A stretch of 64,000 nt of DNA from Candidatus Nucleicultrix amoebiphila FS5 (GTDB lineage Bacteria; Pseudomonadota; Alphaproteobacteria; Caedimonadales; Nucleicultricaceae), in contig NZ_CP008743.1 in NCBI RefSeq assembly GCF_002117145.1, forward strand, positions 620,001 to 684,000, written 5' to 3'. Positions 1-10,253 of this stretch are shown here, piece after piece. The notes under the pieces were generated by a model, which worked only from the letters and a program-made list of their open reading frames with translations, made no database searches and was not told the DNA's origin. The translations under genes were made by a program, and so were the position numbers. The stretch's first letter is position 1; each line of letters opens with the position of its first letter.

Positions 1-1704
1 TCATCTATCGCCGAATAATAAATCCACATGTAAATCCTCCAGACCAAAAATACGCTTAACTTCCTCTGCACCCACCATGCCATTTTGAATTAGTTTTTGT
101 GCATGCTCTTGAAAACTATTGTATTTTTTTAATTTTAGAATATTTCTTAGTAAAGATAATGGTGAGTCTGAAAGAAACGCCTCTTCAAACTCTTGATCTA
201 GTATAATAATATCCGCAAGAGCTTTCCTTCCCTGTGATCCCAAGTATGAGCATTCCTCACATCCTTCTGCCCAATAATAATCTAAGTCTCTGCTTCCTTT
301 ACGTTTTTGTTTACAACGTAAACATAGAAGACGCACCAAACGCTGAGAAACAACAGCTAAGAGATTACTCGGGAATAGACTTGATTTGATTCCTAAATCC
401 ATGAGCCTATGGATGACCCCTAAGCCATTCTGAGCATGCAAAGTTGTGAGAACAAGATGTCCCGTCATTGATGCTCGAAAAGCCATTTGAGCAGTTTCTT
501 CATCTCTAATTTCACCAATTAAAATAACATCGGGATCCTGTCGAAGAATGGATTTTATTCCTTCTGCCATAGACATCCCTAATTTTTTTTGAATTGATGT
601 TTGATGAATTTTTGAAATTCTATATTCGATAGGATCTTCAAGAGTAAAGATATTTTTATGTGTGCCTTTTAATTCTTCAACTAAAGAAAAAAGTGTCGTT
701 GTCTTTCCGCAACCGGTAGGTCCGCAAAATACAATCATCCCCTGAGGTTTTTGTATAAGATTCAAAAGAATCTTCAGTTGCTTTTCTTCCAATCCTAAAT
801 CACTCAATGATTTTACACCATAGTAACGGTCCAACACTCGAATTACAATATTTTCACCATATTGTGTTGGATGAGTTGCAAGACGAAAATAAACCTCCCT
901 TCCCTTGATAAAACAATGAAAGCTGCCAGCTTGAAATCTCCTTGTTTCCACAATGTCCAATCCAGACATAATTTTTAATCGCGCAACAATTCTCGACCAG
1001 TGTACTGCATGAAAACAGCATAGAGATTGCAAAATCCCATCGATTCTATAACGTACTTGAATTAAATTTTTTTCAGGACTCAGATGAATATCTGAAGCTC
1101 TTCTTTTAACAGCATCAACTAGAACAATGTTAAGGAAATTATTGATTGACGGCTCTTCAACGTTAGTTTCATTATTGCCTTTTAGGTTTTTTTCCAGAGA
1201 TTCAAGTATCTTTTCTAACGTCCAAGGATAACCATAATAGCGGTCTATCGCCGCCATCAACACACTCTCTTCAGCAATACATTTTTTATAATGTCCAATT
1301 TTAGGAAAATGTTCCTTTAAGCAATCTAAAGCCCTTAAATCAAATGGATCGACCATTGCTACAACCATGGTATTATAAGAAAAGCTGAGGGGTATTACGT
1401 AAAATCTTTCAGCAAGTGCTCTGGGAAATTTATTGAGTAAGCTTTGGTCAATGAGATACTTTTCTGGGTAAAAAATTTCATAACCAAGATGTTCTTCGAT
1501 GATTTGGTTAATAGCAGTTTCAGTGATAAATCCAAACTCAACACAGAGCTTTTCGATTGTTTTGCCACTGCTCTTTCTTTCTCTTTCCACCACTTTTTTT
1601 TGGTCAAGTGAAATGAGTCCTCTTTTCTCTAAAAGGTCATCGATATTTATTAGAAGTTCAACCTTCTTAGCAATTCCTTCTAAGCTGGCTAAGTCAGATT
1701 TCAA
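1..1704 (-). CDS. GspE/PilB-family secretion/pilus assembly ATPase
   Basis: Hexameric ATPase of the type II secretion/type IV pilus superfamily, which powers pilin or pseudopilin assembly at the inner membrane. The N-terminal T2SSE_N-like domain covers about residues 25-155 and the ATPase core follows. Walker A GPTGCGKTTT lies at 328-337, the Walker B region VILIGEIRD at 393-401, and a four-cysteine zinc site at C461, C464, C482 and C485. At 567 residues it is full family length. The start is a TTG preceded by AAGGGGGGG with about 5 bases between; the next in-frame Met is about 110 residues in. No other pilus or secretion gene is in the window, so GspE versus PilB cannot be decided. Confidence 0.9.
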   Translation of the reverse strand: MKSDLASLEGIAKKVELLINIDDLLEKRGLISLDQKKVVERERKSSGKTIEKLCVEFGFITETAINQIIEEHLGYEIFYPEKYLIDQSLLNKFPRALAERFYVIPLSFSYNTMVVAMVDPFDLRALDCLKEHFPKIGHYKKCIAEESVLMAAIDRYYGYPWTLEKILESLEKNLKGNNETNVEEPSINNFLNIVLVDAVKRRASDIHLSPEKNLIQVRYRIDGILQSLCCFHAVHWSRIVARLKIMSGLDIVETRRFQAGSFHCFIKGREVYFRLATHPTQYGENIVIRVLDRYYGVKSLSDLGLEEKQLKILLNLIQKPQGMIVFCGPTGCGKTTTLFSLVEELKGTHKNIFTLEDPIEYRISKIHQTSIQKKLGMSMAEGIKSILRQDPDVILIGEIRDEETAQMAFRASMTGHLVLTTLHAQNGLGVIHRLMDLGIKSSLFPSNLLAVVSQRLVRLLCLRCKQKRKGSRDLDYYWAEGCEECSYLGSQGRKALADIIILDQEFEEAFLSDSPLSLLRNILKLKKYNSFQEHAQKLIQNGMVGAEEVKRIFGLEDLHVDLLFGDR

Positions 1705-1855
1705 AATTGCCCCCCCTTATTAATCTTAATATATCATATATACATATTAATTTTAGATATTTTTTTTATAGCTTATTTAGAAGTTTTTTACCATCGTTGT
1801 TTTAGAATCTAATTTTGATAGAATGTAATTAGCTAAAAACCTTGGAGATCTCTTA

Positions 1856-2248
1856 GTGGTTAAGATTTTGTTGGTCGAAGACAATGAAATTAATAGTGAT
1901 ATGCTCTCAAGACGTCTTACTAAGCGTAATTATGAAGTTATTCTTGCCCAAGATGGTGATGAAGGCATTCTAAAAGCTCAGCAATATAGACCAGACATAA
2001 TTTTGATGGACTTGTCTTTACCTAAAATTGATGGTTGGGAAGCCACTAAAAGGATTAAAGATGATCCTAACACATGCAACATCCCAATTATTGCGCTAAC
2101 AGCACATGCAATGGGCGAAGATAAAGATAAGGCTCTTCTTGCCGGTTGCGATGAGTACGAAACAAAGCCTATTGAGATTGAACGCCTCATTGCCAAAATA
2201 GAGATCTTCTTAAGAAATGTAAGGAAAGTTAATTCAAATGGAAGTTAA
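1856..2248 (+). CDS. divK: DivK-like single-domain response regulator
   Basis: Stand-alone receiver domain of 130 residues with the usual phosphorylation pocket: the acidic pair ED near residues 8-9, the phospho-acceptor Asp in LMDLSLP, the T of ALTAHA and the Lys of ETKPIE. In Caulobacter, DivK is a diffusible regulator acting in the DivJ/PleC-CckA-CtrA cell-cycle relay. The assignment here rests on sequence type and on the following gene, a GGDEF protein as in the alphaproteobacterial divK-pleD arrangement. The start is GTG with GGAGA 8 bases upstream. Its end overlaps the next gene by 11 bases, so the two are probably translationally coupled. Confidence 0.85.
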   Translation: MVKILLVEDNEINSDMLSRRLTKRNYEVILAQDGDEGILKAQQYRPDIILMDLSLPKIDGWEATKRIKDDPNTCNIPIIALTAHAMGEDKDKALLAGCDEYETKPIEIERLIAKIEIFLRNVRKVNSNGS

Positions 2249-4028
2249 CCCAACCATTTCCAAGGAAAATCAATCCAAACAGTCTCATCATAATGAAGCA
2301 TTCATGAGAGAAACAGAATATATTCTGCATACAATGCAGGAATCTCTCTCTAACATTCCTGCTTCTGATTATAAGCAGTTTTTAAAAGACTATTCAGTCA
2401 TTAAAAAGGCTCTCTCTGATTTTTATGAACAAAGAGACGCCCTCAAAAATAAAATTCAAAAAAAGAGCATTACGATTGATGAATGGTCAACCATAAGACA
2501 CGATTTAAGAGCAATTGTGTCAAACATCAAAGGTTATAGTGAACTTATCCTCGAAGAATTAGCGCAATCTAATGATTCATTAACATCATCTCTTGGACAT
2601 CTAATTTCAGGTTCTGAAGAGCTCTTATCATTAATTGCTGTCCTTGGGGTTAAAAGAGAAGCTCTCACTCAAACAACAGATTACTACTTAAGCCAAACCT
2701 CTCATCCCGTTGGCACTATATTAATTGTTGATGATAGTGAAGAGAAAAGAGAAAACCTTGCCAGACGTCTTAAACAAGCAGGTCATAAAGTCATTTTTGC
2801 TAATAATGGGCATCAAACATTTGATATTCTCTCCGATCAACTCGTAGATTTAATTCTTTTAGACATACTCATGCCCGATGTTTCAGGGTTCGAAGTTCTG
2901 AAATATCTTAAAGGTAAGATGCAAACTCAAATGATACCTGTTGTCGTTGTTTCAAGTCTTGACGACATCAACGGAGTAATTGAATGCATTAAGGCTGGTG
3001 CTGACGACTACTTAACTATGCCTATAAACACAACATTGATGTATGCGCGCGTACATGCATGCCTTGATAAGAAGAATCTAAGAGACCGAGAACAACATGC
3101 CGCACAACAACTCGCTAATGAGCGTCAACGTTTGGTTGCAGCTATTGAAAGTATTGATGATGGTTTTGCTATCTTTGATGCTGATGACAGATTGATCGAA
3201 TGTAATTCTGTCCTCAAAAAACTTTTCCCTTCTATTGATCATCTTGGGGGAGCAGGATTTACTTTTAAGGACTTTATAAAGAAAAACATTGAAAACAAGA
3301 TCTATCAAGAGGATCGTCGTCAAAATCTTGATTCTATACATACTAATCATCCTTTAACTTCTTCGTTAGAAGAGATTGTAAAATTCCATAACAATCCTGG
3401 CTTGCCCTATGAACACCTTTTAAAAAATGGCACATGGATTGAGGTAATAGAAAATAAAATTCCTGGAGGAGGAGTTGTCTCACTTTTTAAGGACATAACA
3501 GATCGTAAAGCTCGTGAAGAACGAATGAAACATTTAGCCGATCACGATTCATTAACTGGTCTGATTAATCGTTCTGCATTCACGAGAGCATTGGATAATC
3601 TTATGACTGCAGATCATAACCATGAGTTAGTCTACACGCTTTTTTATTTTGATTTAGATGGGTTTAAAGAAGTAAATGATACTTTTGGTCACGAAGTAGG
3701 AGATGAAGTCCTCATTAAGCTTGCGCATAATCTAAAAGCAGCGCTCCGCAAAGAAGACATTGTCGCGCGCTTGGGGGGAGACGAATTTTGTATCGCTCTG
3801 ATTGGAAAAATTAATAATCAAAAAATGAAGGAAGTAGCTGATAAAATAAATGATATTGCCGGTACATCTATTGATTACAATAATAAGTCTGTTCCATTTG
3901 GAGTTAGCATTGGCGTGGTCATTTATCCCAATGATGGTGACACTATTGACAAACTTTTAACAAAAGCTGACCAGGCGATGTATATTTCAAAAAAATCCGG
4001 CAAAAGAACCTATACTTTTGCCACCTAA
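2238..4028 (+). CDS. DHp-REC-PAS-GGDEF diguanylate cyclase (PleD position)
   Basis: Predicted cyclic-di-GMP synthase of 596 residues. In order: a histidine-kinase DHp-like helical segment with HDLRAIVSNIKGYSE (H88) at about 75-135 but no ATP-binding kinase domain; a receiver domain at about 158-280 with acceptor D209; a PAS segment at about 300-420; and GGDEF at about 430-596. The active-site LGGDEF is intact at 512-517 and the product-inhibition motif RxxD is RKED at 504-507, five residues before GGDEF. The receiver's conserved Lys is Met (TMP instead of TKP, codon at 3018-3020). The gene occupies the pleD position after divK but differs from PleD's REC-REC-GGDEF layout. Confidence 0.88.
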   Translation: MEVNPTISKENQSKQSHHNEAFMRETEYILHTMQESLSNIPASDYKQFLKDYSVIKKALSDFYEQRDALKNKIQKKSITIDEWSTIRHDLRAIVSNIKGYSELILEELAQSNDSLTSSLGHLISGSEELLSLIAVLGVKREALTQTTDYYLSQTSHPVGTILIVDDSEEKRENLARRLKQAGHKVIFANNGHQTFDILSDQLVDLILLDILMPDVSGFEVLKYLKGKMQTQMIPVVVVSSLDDINGVIECIKAGADDYLTMPINTTLMYARVHACLDKKNLRDREQHAAQQLANERQRLVAAIESIDDGFAIFDADDRLIECNSVLKKLFPSIDHLGGAGFTFKDFIKKNIENKIYQEDRRQNLDSIHTNHPLTSSLEEIVKFHNNPGLPYEHLLKNGTWIEVIENKIPGGGVVSLFKDITDRKAREERMKHLADHDSLTGLINRSAFTRALDNLMTADHNHELVYTLFYFDLDGFKEVNDTFGHEVGDEVLIKLAHNLKAALRKEDIVARLGGDEFCIALIGKINNQKMKEVADKINDIAGTSIDYNNKSVPFGVSIGVVIYPNDGDTIDKLLTKADQAMYISKKSGKRTYTFAT

Positions 4029-4033
4029 ATAAT

Positions 4034-5311
4034 CTACTTTGCTCTTAATGACTGAGGATGTGTTTCCTGAATAAATCGCAACAAAATAACTGCGACCAAT
4101 GTGCTCAGAGGAACTGTTATTAATGCAATCTTAAAATTTTCGACACTATAAATTGGCGCACCGTTATACATCTGCCCATTCCAAAGTTTTTGTAGAATCC
4201 AGCCAATCAAAGGTTCAAAAATCACTCCACTAATCATTACCACCATATTAGTAAAACCAACGGCTACTCCACTCGCACTTAAAGGAATTATTTCACACAC
4301 CGAGGCAAAGCAAAGCACTTGCCCAGTAAATAGAAATCCTGCAAAAAACAGCAGCACATACATGAGTGGAAAAGGTATATTCGGAAAATATATAACGATG
4401 GAATACAATAGAGTAATAGCAGCAGCACCAATCATCATAGGCGTTTTTCTTTTCTTAAGATAATCTGAGAGCCATGTCATAACTGGTCCACCTAAAGCAG
4501 CTCCCATAAAAATCATAGAGGTTTGGGATGCCGCTAACTCTTTATCAATCTCATAAAGACGCGTGATATATGGGATGCCCCACAGATCTGCAAAAGCTGA
4601 TAAGGGGACATACATCAAAGATCCATAAAATGCTAAAAGCCACACTTGCTGATTAACAACTACTGTTCTTAAATTGATAATCGCTCGAGAAAGAATTGTT
4701 TGGTCTTGTATATTCTTGAGCTCATCGACATGATGATTTTCACGATCTCTCACAAAAACCCATATCCCTAGACTTAAAAAAACACCAATAATAGCCACAA
4801 TGTAAAGTGCGGATCTCCATCCCACATGATCAATAAGAATTGCTAACGGGGCTCCTGCAGATGTAGCACCTAAAAAACCCAAAAACATTGTGAAACCTGC
4901 AGCTAAACCAATATGTCTTAGGGGAAACCACAAGGTAGCAAGTTTAAGTGTCCCAATAAAAGCACACGCAGATCCTGCTCCCATTAAGAGCCTACCTAAA
5001 GAAGCGGTACCAATCCCCATAGATGAAGCAAAAACAAGGCCTCCTAACGTACATAAACAACACGAAAGAGTTAGTAGGCGTCGCGGACCATAAAGATCCA
5101 ACATCATTCCAATAGGAATTTGCATCGCAGCATAAGCAAAATAATAAAAGGAAGATAATATGCCTAAAGCATAACTTTGAATACCAAAAGTCTCCATTAA
5201 GTCGTCTGTCATAACGCTTGGTGAAACTCTAAAAAAGAACTGATAGAAATAAAAACTCGCCCCAAAAATCCAAATTAACAAAGGACGAAAGCCCACTTTT
5301 GAAGGACTCAT
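4034..5311 (-). CDS. MFS transporter
   Basis: Twelve-helix major facilitator superfamily permease of 425 residues. The hydrophobic periodicity runs the whole length, with a charged central loop near residues 185-215 (FVRDRENHHVDELK). The loop after helix 2 carries the MFS signature form GMMLDLYGPRR. The N-terminal FYFYQFFFRVSPSVM stretch resembles the sugar-phosphate/nutrient permease-like carriers common in intracellular bacteria, but the substrate cannot be read from sequence. It converges with the GGDEF gene, with 5 bases between the stops and no obvious terminator. Upstream lies the groES regulatory region. Confidence 0.85.
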   Translation of the reverse strand: MSPSKVGFRPLLIWIFGASFYFYQFFFRVSPSVMTDDLMETFGIQSYALGILSSFYYFAYAAMQIPIGMMLDLYGPRRLLTLSCCLCTLGGLVFASSMGIGTASLGRLLMGAGSACAFIGTLKLATLWFPLRHIGLAAGFTMFLGFLGATSAGAPLAILIDHVGWRSALYIVAIIGVFLSLGIWVFVRDRENHHVDELKNIQDQTILSRAIINLRTVVVNQQVWLLAFYGSLMYVPLSAFADLWGIPYITRLYEIDKELAASQTSMIFMGAALGGPVMTWLSDYLKKRKTPMMIGAAAITLLYSIVIYFPNIPFPLMYVLLFFAGFLFTGQVLCFASVCEIIPLSASGVAVGFTNMVVMISGVIFEPLIGWILQKLWNGQMYNGAPIYSVENFKIALITVPLSTLVAVILLRFIQETHPQSLRAK

Positions 5312-5510
5312 AAGATTATACTTTCGATAAAAAGATTCATTGGCTTACAAAAATTAACCACAACTTTGCACTATTTCCTAAATTACTCAACCCAAAATGT
5401 CAAAAAATAAACAATCTGTCTATTTCCAGCTGTAGTGCATTACTTGTTAGAAAAGAGCAGGCAATTTTAAGCCTCTCTTAAACTAGAATCTTTGAACTGC
5501 TAGAAATATC

Positions 5511-5539
5511 TTGACATATTTTTCAAATATTTGTATTAG
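5511..5539 (+). promoter_or_regulatory. Housekeeping-type promoter of groESL
   Basis: TTGACA at 5511-5516 is a perfect -35 box, followed after 17 bases by TATTAG at 5534-5539 (4 of 6 to TATAAT). The CIRCE operator starts 3 bases later, so bound repressor would cover the transcription start. The rest of the 321-base gap (5312-5510 and 5569-5632) is AT-rich and I see no gene in it. The groES ribosome site GGAG lies just before its ATG. Confidence 0.7.
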
Positions 5540-5541
5540 TT

Positions 5542-5568
5542 TTAGCACTCTCTCAGTGAAAGTGCTAA
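5542..5568 (+). promoter_or_regulatory. CIRCE operator (HrcA site)
   Basis: Inverted repeat TTAGCACTC, 9-base spacer, AAGTGCTAA. It matches the CIRCE consensus (TTAGCACTC-N9-GAGTGCTAA) at 17 of 18 arm positions; the only change is A for G at 5560. CIRCE is bound by the HrcA repressor in front of groE and related heat-shock operons. hrcA itself is not in this window. Confidence 0.93.
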
Positions 5569-5632
5569 CTTGGGTTTTCACCGTCGAGAGACTCTTTAGT
5601 CGTTTGAATGATAAAGAAACATGGAGTAAATA

Positions 5633-5935
5633 ATGAAATTTAGACCTTTACATGACCGAGTCCTGGTCAGACGCATCGAACAAGAATCCAAGACATCAGG
5701 TGGTATTATCATCCCCGATAGCGCAAAAGAAAAGCCTATCGAAGGTGAAGTCCTAGCAGTTGGTCCTGGTGCCCGCAATGAAGCTGGCCAATTGACACCT
5801 CTCGAAGTCAAAGTTGGTGACCGCATTGTTTTCGGCAAATGGTCCGGAACAGAAGTAAAAATTGACGGCGAAGAGCTTTTGATTTTGAAAGAATCCGATA
5901 TCTTCGGAATCGTTTCAAACAAAAAAGCTGCCTAA
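5633..5935 (+). CDS. groES: Co-chaperonin GroES
   Basis: Heptameric cap of the GroEL folding chamber in the cytosol; 100 residues, normal family length. It begins [14 protein letters not shown] and carries the mobile-loop sequence [20 protein letters not shown] and the [20 protein letters not shown] core. It is first in the two-gene groESL operon, 26 bases before groEL. The promoter and CIRCE element upstream indicate HrcA-controlled heat-shock expression. Confidence 0.98.
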   Translation: MKFRPLHDRVLVRRIEQESKTSGGIIIPDSAKEKPIEGEVLAVGPGARNEAGQLTPLEVKVGDRIVFGKWSGTEVKIDGEELLILKESDIFGIVSNKKAA

Positions 5936-5940
5936 TCTAA

Positions 5941-7611
<1,671 letters not shown>

Positions 7612-7640
7612 TACCTCAAACCCTATCTAACGTTAAAAAG

Positions 7641-7670
7641 AAAGGGCTGTGTAACAACAGCCCTTTTTTT
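7641..7670 (+). terminator. Intrinsic terminator of groESL
   Basis: A perfect 10-base-pair stem, AAAGGGCTGT (7641-7650) with ACAGCCCTTT (7657-7666), has a 6-base loop and continues into a T run to 7670. It lies 30 bases after the groEL stop. Confidence 0.92.
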
Positions 7671-7774
7671 GTAGCGTGTTTATGTCGCTTCTCTCGTCTA
7701 CTCATTCAAATTGACTCTTATTTTGGGATAAATTATGTCTTTATCTCATCATAAATTATTAGAAAGAAAGCATA

Positions 7775-8614
7775 ATGTTCATAAAAATATTTTCAATTTT
7801 CTCCTTGTTACTCGTGACTTTTTTCTCTCAAGCAATCTGTGACAACCGCTTGAACAATAAAATTGCCATTATCACTGGAGCCAGTAAAGGGATTGGACGT
7901 AGCATTGCTAAAGTCTTTGCTGCCGAAGGAGCAAATGTGATTCTCGTCAGCAGGACTGAAAAAGATCTTAAAAATGTTGTTGATGAAATTACAAAATCGG
8001 GGGGTAAAGCTAGCTATATTGTTGCTGATATAACGAAGCCTGAAAATATGGAAAGAATGGCTCAAATGACGTTAAAAATGCATAATCGTATTGATATACT
8101 GATTCACAATGCTGCAGGTATTTATCCCCCCTCTCGCATCGACGTCATGTCCAAAGAAGAATGGCATGAAGTTATTAAAACAAATCTCAATGGTGCATTT
8201 TATGCCGTAAAAGCTGTTATTCCCGCTATGAAGAATCAACAATATGGTCGTATCGTTTTCACGTCATCGATATCAGGACCACGTGTTGGATTGCCAACAA
8301 AATCCCATTATACAGCTTCTAAAAGCGGCATGAATGGTTTCATGAAAACCATTGCTATTGAGCTTGCCAAATACAAAATTACTGTTAACGCTGTTGAACC
8401 TGGCAATATAATGACAGAAGGCATGAAGGTTAACAGTACTAAAGTTATTGAAGAGCGTACAAAACCCATTCCCATGGGACGTCTGGGGACTCCAGAAGAA
8501 ACTGCCTATGCTCACTTATTCTTGGCGTCTGATGAGGCTCGATATATCACAGGTCAATCTATTATCGTCGATGGCGGACAAACGCTCCCTGAGACCCACT
8601 ACGGAGAATATTAA
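7775..8614 (+). CDS. SDR-family oxidoreductase with a Sec signal peptide
   Basis: Short-chain dehydrogenase/reductase (FabG-like Rossmann enzyme) of 279 residues. It has the NAD(P)-binding TGASKGIG at 34-41, NAAG at 112-115, and the catalytic set S165, Y179 and K183 (YTASK). The end motif reads ITGQSIIVDGG. Unusually, about 22 residues precede the fold and form a classic export signal: MFIKIFSIFSLLLVTFFSQA, with likely cleavage after SQA. A cytosolic SDR normally starts directly at the first strand. The ATG sits where the signal begins and no better start exists before the fold. The gene stands alone between groEL and a convergent unknown gene. Substrate unknown. Confidence 0.82.
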   Translation: MFIKIFSIFSLLLVTFFSQAICDNRLNNKIAIITGASKGIGRSIAKVFAAEGANVILVSRTEKDLKNVVDEITKSGGKASYIVADITKPENMERMAQMTLKMHNRIDILIHNAAGIYPPSRIDVMSKEEWHEVIKTNLNGAFYAVKAVIPAMKNQQYGRIVFTSSISGPRVGLPTKSHYTASKSGMNGFMKTIAIELAKYKITVNAVEPGNIMTEGMKVNSTKVIEERTKPIPMGRLGTPEETAYAHLFLASDEARYITGQSIIVDGGQTLPETHYGEY

Positions 8615-8642
8615 CAAAGGAGAAAGAGTAGCAGAATTACTG

Positions 8643-9311
8643 CTACTTGCCTCTGTAGTTAAGAATTTCTTCCCAAGCTTGGTTAAAAGTAGAAGAGCTA
8701 GTTGCTGCAGCATGTCTTGTTACAATAATTGCGTTATGTTTTGACAAAAGTTCCAAGTCTTTTTCTGGACGAAGTTTAGCGAAAGCTGGGTAAATATTCA
8801 CGAGAGGACCAAGCCCAGTGAGTTTGGCTTCCATATCCACCAAACCTTCTTCATTCATCCTCACAATTAATGTTATAGCGCTTGGTTTTGAAGGTTCTTC
8901 AAAATCAAACATAAAAGCATCCAATTTAGTGAGCAATCTACGTGGTTTTGGCACTCCCACTTGCTCATCTTTGGGACAAACTTCTAAGGCCACACAAATA
9001 GCAGTTGTGGGAATAGCTGGAACTTCACTAACAATTTCATCCACATCTAAATCTAAATTTAGCTCACGCTCTACATTAAAAGCAAATTTGTGCCGTTTAT
9101 CGTTATCCCAAGTAAAACTACTCACTGTTGCAATAACTTTAGTCAAATCATATTCAATGCCTTCTCCACTAAAGAAAGAATAGTGATCTCTTAAAGAAAA
9201 TCCCTTATGGTCAATTGTTTGTTTAATACGAACCGTTATATCTGAAGCAAAAACATCGCCAATAGCAATCAACAAAAATATAAAAGAAAAAAACACTATA
9301 CGCTTTATCAT
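8643..9311 (-). CDS. Exported protein of unknown function
   Basis: I do not recognise this family. The 222-residue product begins MIKRIVFFSFIFLLIAIGDVFA, a Sec signal peptide with cleavage after VFA. The mature part is mostly beta-prone and soluble, with one cysteine pair (CVALEVC). I chose the ATG at 9311 because GAGGG lies 4 bases upstream; an in-frame GTG 24 bases earlier has no properly spaced ribosome site. It converges with the SDR gene; a small hairpin with 8-bp arms (8627-8634 and 8640-8647) lies across the ends. Probably periplasmic. Confidence 0.7.
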   Translation of the reverse strand: MIKRIVFFSFIFLLIAIGDVFASDITVRIKQTIDHKGFSLRDHYSFFSGEGIEYDLTKVIATVSSFTWDNDKRHKFAFNVERELNLDLDVDEIVSEVPAIPTTAICVALEVCPKDEQVGVPKPRRLLTKLDAFMFDFEEPSKPSAITLIVRMNEEGLVDMEAKLTGLGPLVNIYPAFAKLRPEKDLELLSKHNAIIVTRHAAATSSSTFNQAWEEILNYRGK

Positions 9312-9393
9312 TTTACCCTCACTTGTATTATCCACCCCTTAATCCATAGGTAACCCATTGTTTAAATTTAATGATTAATTATAAGTTAATACC

Positions 9394-10170
9394 TTATGAA
9401 ATAAGTCCAAGTGTAAGTGCCAATCCTAAAAAATATAATATGACGATCACGAGCATGTGAATAAGATCAATTGTAATTTTTTTTAATAAAACGTTTCCTA
9501 AAAGAGCTCCCAGAAAAGCTGCAAAAATTGCCACTCCCATGTATGACCAATTATTGGCATCTGAAAACAAAAACTCAAGAGACAAACCATAAATACTCAA
9601 ACGTGCCATATCAACAAAGATAGCGATAGCAGAATTGGTCGCAATAAATTGTTCTTTCTTAAGCCCCACTTGAACTAGGTATGCACTTCGAAAAGCTCCT
9701 TGTTGACCTACTAAACCACCAAGAAAACCACTTAAAATCCCTCCTAAGATAGCCCACTTAATTCTAAAAAATGATCCTTTCACAGCTAATAGACCAATCG
9801 TAGCAAATATCATCAGCAAAACACCAGCTACCATATTCACAGGCTTTATCACAAAAATAACATTAAACATCTTATAAGTGATTAAAGAGGGAAGTTGAGC
9901 AAGATAGTTAAGTAAGTAAGCTCCTGGTATAGCAGCGCCTACCGCAGATAAACCAAAACGTTGCACCACCTTCCACTCCACATTCTTCCATAACAACCCT
10001 GTCTTAAACAGATTGTGCAGCAAATGGACCAGAGCCGTCATAGCAATAGCTGCAGGAACAGTAAAAAATAAAGCAAAGAATGGCATAAGGATTGTACCTA
10101 AACCAAACCCTGAAAAAAATGTCAGCAACGATGACACAAAAGAACTACAAGCAATTACCAAATAGATCAT
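9394..10170 (-). CDS. TSUP (TauE/SafE) family membrane transporter
   Basis: About eight membrane segments across 258 residues, with the TSUP-type halves SGFGLGTILMPFFALF near the start and LGGILSGFLGGLVGQQGAFRSAYLV in the second half. The family exports or imports small organic or sulfur anions such as sulfite, sulfoacetate or taurine products; the substrate here is unknown. ATG at 10170 is preferred because GGGAG lies 4-5 bases upstream; a GTG at 10188 would add six residues. It is divergent from the PLD gene. Confidence 0.82.
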   Translation of the reverse strand: MIYLVIACSSFVSSLLTFFSGFGLGTILMPFFALFFTVPAAIAMTALVHLLHNLFKTGLLWKNVEWKVVQRFGLSAVGAAIPGAYLLNYLAQLPSLITYKMFNVIFVIKPVNMVAGVLLMIFATIGLLAVKGSFFRIKWAILGGILSGFLGGLVGQQGAFRSAYLVQVGLKKEQFIATNSAIAIFVDMARLSIYGLSLEFLFSDANNWSYMGVAIFAAFLGALLGNVLLKKITIDLIHMLVIVILYFLGLALTLGLIS

Positions 10171-10253
10171 TTTACTCCCTATCACCACCTATTGTGAAAT
10201 CTTTATCAAAAAGTTATAAGCGATTTATTATGAAGTAGATTATTGTAGATCTT

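Noticed and set aside
5596-5922. 108-codon minus-strand frame opposite groES
   Set aside because: Pure antisense shadow of a strongly conserved gene.
8627-8647. 8-bp hairpin between the SDR and the convergent gene as a terminator
   Set aside because: No T run on either strand; too weak to call.
8448-8744. 98-codon plus-strand frame
   Set aside because: Overlaps the end of the SDR in another frame and the antisense of the next gene; no start signal.
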